A DNA stretch of 5,664 nucleotides from UBA10649 sp964597445 (GTDB taxonomy: Bacteria > Actinomycetota > Actinomycetes > S36-B12): contig CAZQXO010000084.1 of NCBI GenBank assembly GCA_964597445.1, positions 1 through 5,664 on the forward strand, written 5' to 3'. Of the stretch, positions 4,430 through 5,664 are shown piece after piece (position 1 is the stretch's first letter; every line of letters begins with the position of its first letter). A program made the position numbers and the translations under genes. A model generated the notes under the pieces. It was not told where the DNA came from and did not search any database. It saw only the letters and a program-made list of their open reading frames with translations.

Positions 4430-5584
4430 ATGCGCACTCACACCATCCACCGCCGCACCCGCACCGCCACGCTGGGTGCCCTGGCCGCCGGAACCCTGTT
4501 CCTGGGCCTGGCCGCACCCGCCTTCGCCGGGGAGGTCATCGCGGCCGAGGTCGTCGCAAGCGCTCCCGAGCAGAGCGCCGTGGTCGCTGCCAACGTTCCG
4601 ACGGCCGTGGCCAGCAAGCCGCGCACCATCACCGTGTCGAACCACCGCGGCAGGTCCGTCGTGCTCTTCGCGAAGGGTGAGCAGATCCGCCGCAACCTCT
4701 CCCCCGGCACGAAGCCTGCGACGTTCACCAAGCTCACCGCCGGACGCGTCTACACCGTCTCCGTCGGCGGTCAGCCCATCGGCACCGTCGTCGCCCTCGA
4801 CGCCCCGAGCGCCGCGAGCGGCCTGCGCGTGAGCACGACGGATCGGCCGGGCACGGTGGCCCTCGAGTGGCAGCACAAGGCGACCCGCGCGACCGGCGGG
4901 AGCGACGTCGAGTTCGTCGTCACGGCCACGAGTGCCACGGCACCCGAGGTGTCCGCCGCGGTGCGGGGCGTGCACGCCGCCGAGCTGACCGGCCTCGAGC
5001 CGCAGGCGCTCTACTCGTTCAGCGTGACCCCGCGCAACAGCGCGGGCAGCGGCAAGGCCACCAAGGCAGCCATGACCCGCACGCTGGCCCAGCTGACCGG
5101 CACCCCGACGAAGACCGTCGACACCCCGAGCGCTCCGACGCCCAGGCCCGCCGATGCCACCCCGACTCCCGCGCCCGCACCGGCTCCCGGACCGTCCACT
5201 CGCACGATCTGGGTCTGCCCCGAGGGCTACGCCGAGGTCGCGGGCCAGTGCCAGACCACCCTCGCCTACACGTTCCACAACGCGACGGAGACGCGCGCCT
5301 ACACGTACACGTGGACCCAGACCGGCACCCGCCGCAACACCGACAACCAGACGTGCGGCTACCTGCCCGACGCCTACGGGAACCCCGTCGTGGAGTGCTG
5401 GGGCGCCTACGACGAGCCGGTCTACTCCAACGTCAAGGACGGCACCCCCGCGGGCTACACCGACAACGGCACGGCCTGGGTGCGGACCATCCAGGTGAAG
5501 GACGCCGCCCCTGCGGGCTACGCCGACAACGGCACGCAGTGGGTCAAGACCGCGGCCAAGGTCGAGCGCACCGTCCCGGCCTGA
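4430..5584 (+). CDS. Secreted multidomain protein: FN3-like domain, Pro/Thr linker, C-terminal repeats
   Basis: 384 residues from the ATG at 4430, which AAGGA precedes by eight bases; the in-frame ATG at 4424 is only two bases from that site. A signal peptide with a basic MRTHTIHRRTRT start and hydrophobic core ends at AAPAFA, with probable cleavage after A33. An Ala/Val-rich stretch (34-62) leads to a beta-rich domain (about 64-122). A fibronectin type III-like domain spans about 125-219, with W147 in VALEWQ, L189, Y195 in YSFSV and N203-S-A-G206. A Pro/Thr/Ala linker (about 222-257) suits a wall-spanning or glycosylated spacer. The C-terminal region has four cysteines (263, 274, 309, 323), an aromatic/Thr-rich segment (280-300), and three related units: CPEGYAEVAGQC, TPAGYTDNGTAWV and APAGYADNGTQWV. 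There is no sortase signal or C-terminal membrane helix. A surface or binding role is plausible but unproven; the C-terminal family is unknown to me. Confidence 0.88.
   Translation: MRTHTIHRRTRTATLGALAAGTLFLGLAAPAFAGEVIAAEVVASAPEQSAVVAANVPTAVASKPRTITVSNHRGRSVVLFAKGEQIRRNLSPGTKPATFTKLTAGRVYTVSVGGQPIGTVVALDAPSAASGLRVSTTDRPGTVALEWQHKATRATGGSDVEFVVTATSATAPEVSAAVRGVHAAELTGLEPQALYSFSVTPRNSAGSGKATKAAMTRTLAQLTGTPTKTVDTPSAPTPRPADATPTPAPAPAPGPSTRTIWVCPEGYAEVAGQCQTTLAYTFHNATETRAYTYTWTQTGTRRNTDNQTCGYLPDAYGNPVVECWGAYDEPVYSNVKDGTPAGYTDNGTAWVRTIQVKDAAPAGYADNGTQWVKTAAKVERTVPA
5432..5557 (+). repeat. Tandem 63-bp (21-residue) coding repeat
   Basis: Two in-frame units, 5432-5494 and 5495-5557, encode VKDxxPAGYxDNGTxWVxT followed by two variable residues. 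Fourteen of the first 19 residues agree, and by my hand count 46 of 63 bases. The divergence, with several synonymous changes, points to an old duplication kept at protein level. A degenerate third unit with cysteines in place of Ala and Trp lies at residues 263-277. Confidence 0.8.
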
Positions 5585-5601
5585 TCGGCCCATCCCAGAC
5601 T

Positions 5602-5658
5602 CCATCCGGCGGGATCACAGGACACGGCGGGGGCCACGTCCGTGAACCCGCCGGATGG
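5602..5658 (+). terminator. Long hairpin after the repeat protein, probable terminator
   Basis: Arms 5602-5618 and 5642-5658 are reverse complements at 16 of 17 positions, with a 12-base perfect outer block (CCATCCGGCGGG / CCCGCCGGATGG). After one bulged A, GGAC (5620-5623) also pairs with GTCC (5638-5641), leaving a 14-base loop. It lies 17 bases beyond the stop codon. There is no real U-run after it (GTTGTC to the window end), so it would be a U-less terminator, known in high-GC actinobacteria, or an mRNA 3' stabiliser. Confidence 0.65.
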
Positions 5659-5664
5659 GTTGTC

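Noticed and set aside
5432..5557. CRISPR-like tandem repeats
   Set aside because: Only two diverged in-frame units without spacers, clearly a protein-coding repeat.
4208..5605. A 465-codon minus-strand open frame opposite the repeat protein
   Set aside because: Its Gly/Arg/Ala-rich translation is typical of antisense frames in high-GC DNA, while the plus strand has a signal peptide, an FN3-like domain and repeats.

Overview
The window is high-GC DNA, with third codon positions almost always G or C, from an actinobacterium (Actinomycetota). The best lineage clue is the SEC-C/DUF5926-type protein at the left edge, a family I know from actinobacteria. GTG starts and candidate leaderless promoters fit this. 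A run of exactly 100 N at 2109-2208 shows a scaffolded draft assembly, so that join and its true length are unknown.

Layout, left to right. Minus strand, <1-514: the first 171 residues of a SEC-C/DUF5926-type protein. Minus strand, 562-1344: a glycerophosphodiester phosphodiesterase (GDPD) 47 bp upstream of it in transcription, so the two probably form an operon. Plus strand, 1412-2074: a HAD-family phosphatase resembling phosphoglycolate phosphatase, divergent from the GDPD across 67 bp. At 2071-2108 the HAD stop codon overlaps the stop of a minus-strand reading frame of which only the last 11 residues are visible before the N run. Minus strand, 2209-3557: an FAD-linked oxidase of the GlcD / D-lactate dehydrogenase type, cut by the gap a few residues before its expected end. 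Plus strand, 3618-4211: a secreted 197-residue protein of unknown function, divergent from the oxidase across 60 bp. A 218-bp non-coding stretch follows, holding a spaced inverted repeat, a candidate promoter and two small hairpins. Plus strand, 4430-5584: a second secreted protein of 384 residues, with a fibronectin type III-like domain, a Pro/Thr linker and a C-terminal region containing a repeated Pro-x-Gly-Tyr motif. A long hairpin follows and ends almost at the window edge.

The intracellular genes are small-molecule metabolism or housekeeping: release of glycerol 3-phosphate, phosphate-ester hydrolysis and 2-hydroxyacid oxidation. A HAD phosphatase of phosphoglycolate type near a glycolate-oxidase-type flavoenzyme could suggest 2-phosphoglycolate salvage, but neither substrate can be fixed from sequence and the genes are convergent, so this is only a suggestion. 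The two secreted proteins are codirectional but separated by 218 bp with their own signals.

I found no RNA gene, CRISPR array, insertion sequence, or clear defence or biosynthetic system. The most unusual elements are the repeat-bearing secreted protein, the compact divergent promoter regions, the paired inverted repeat at 4249-4310, and the terminal hairpin.
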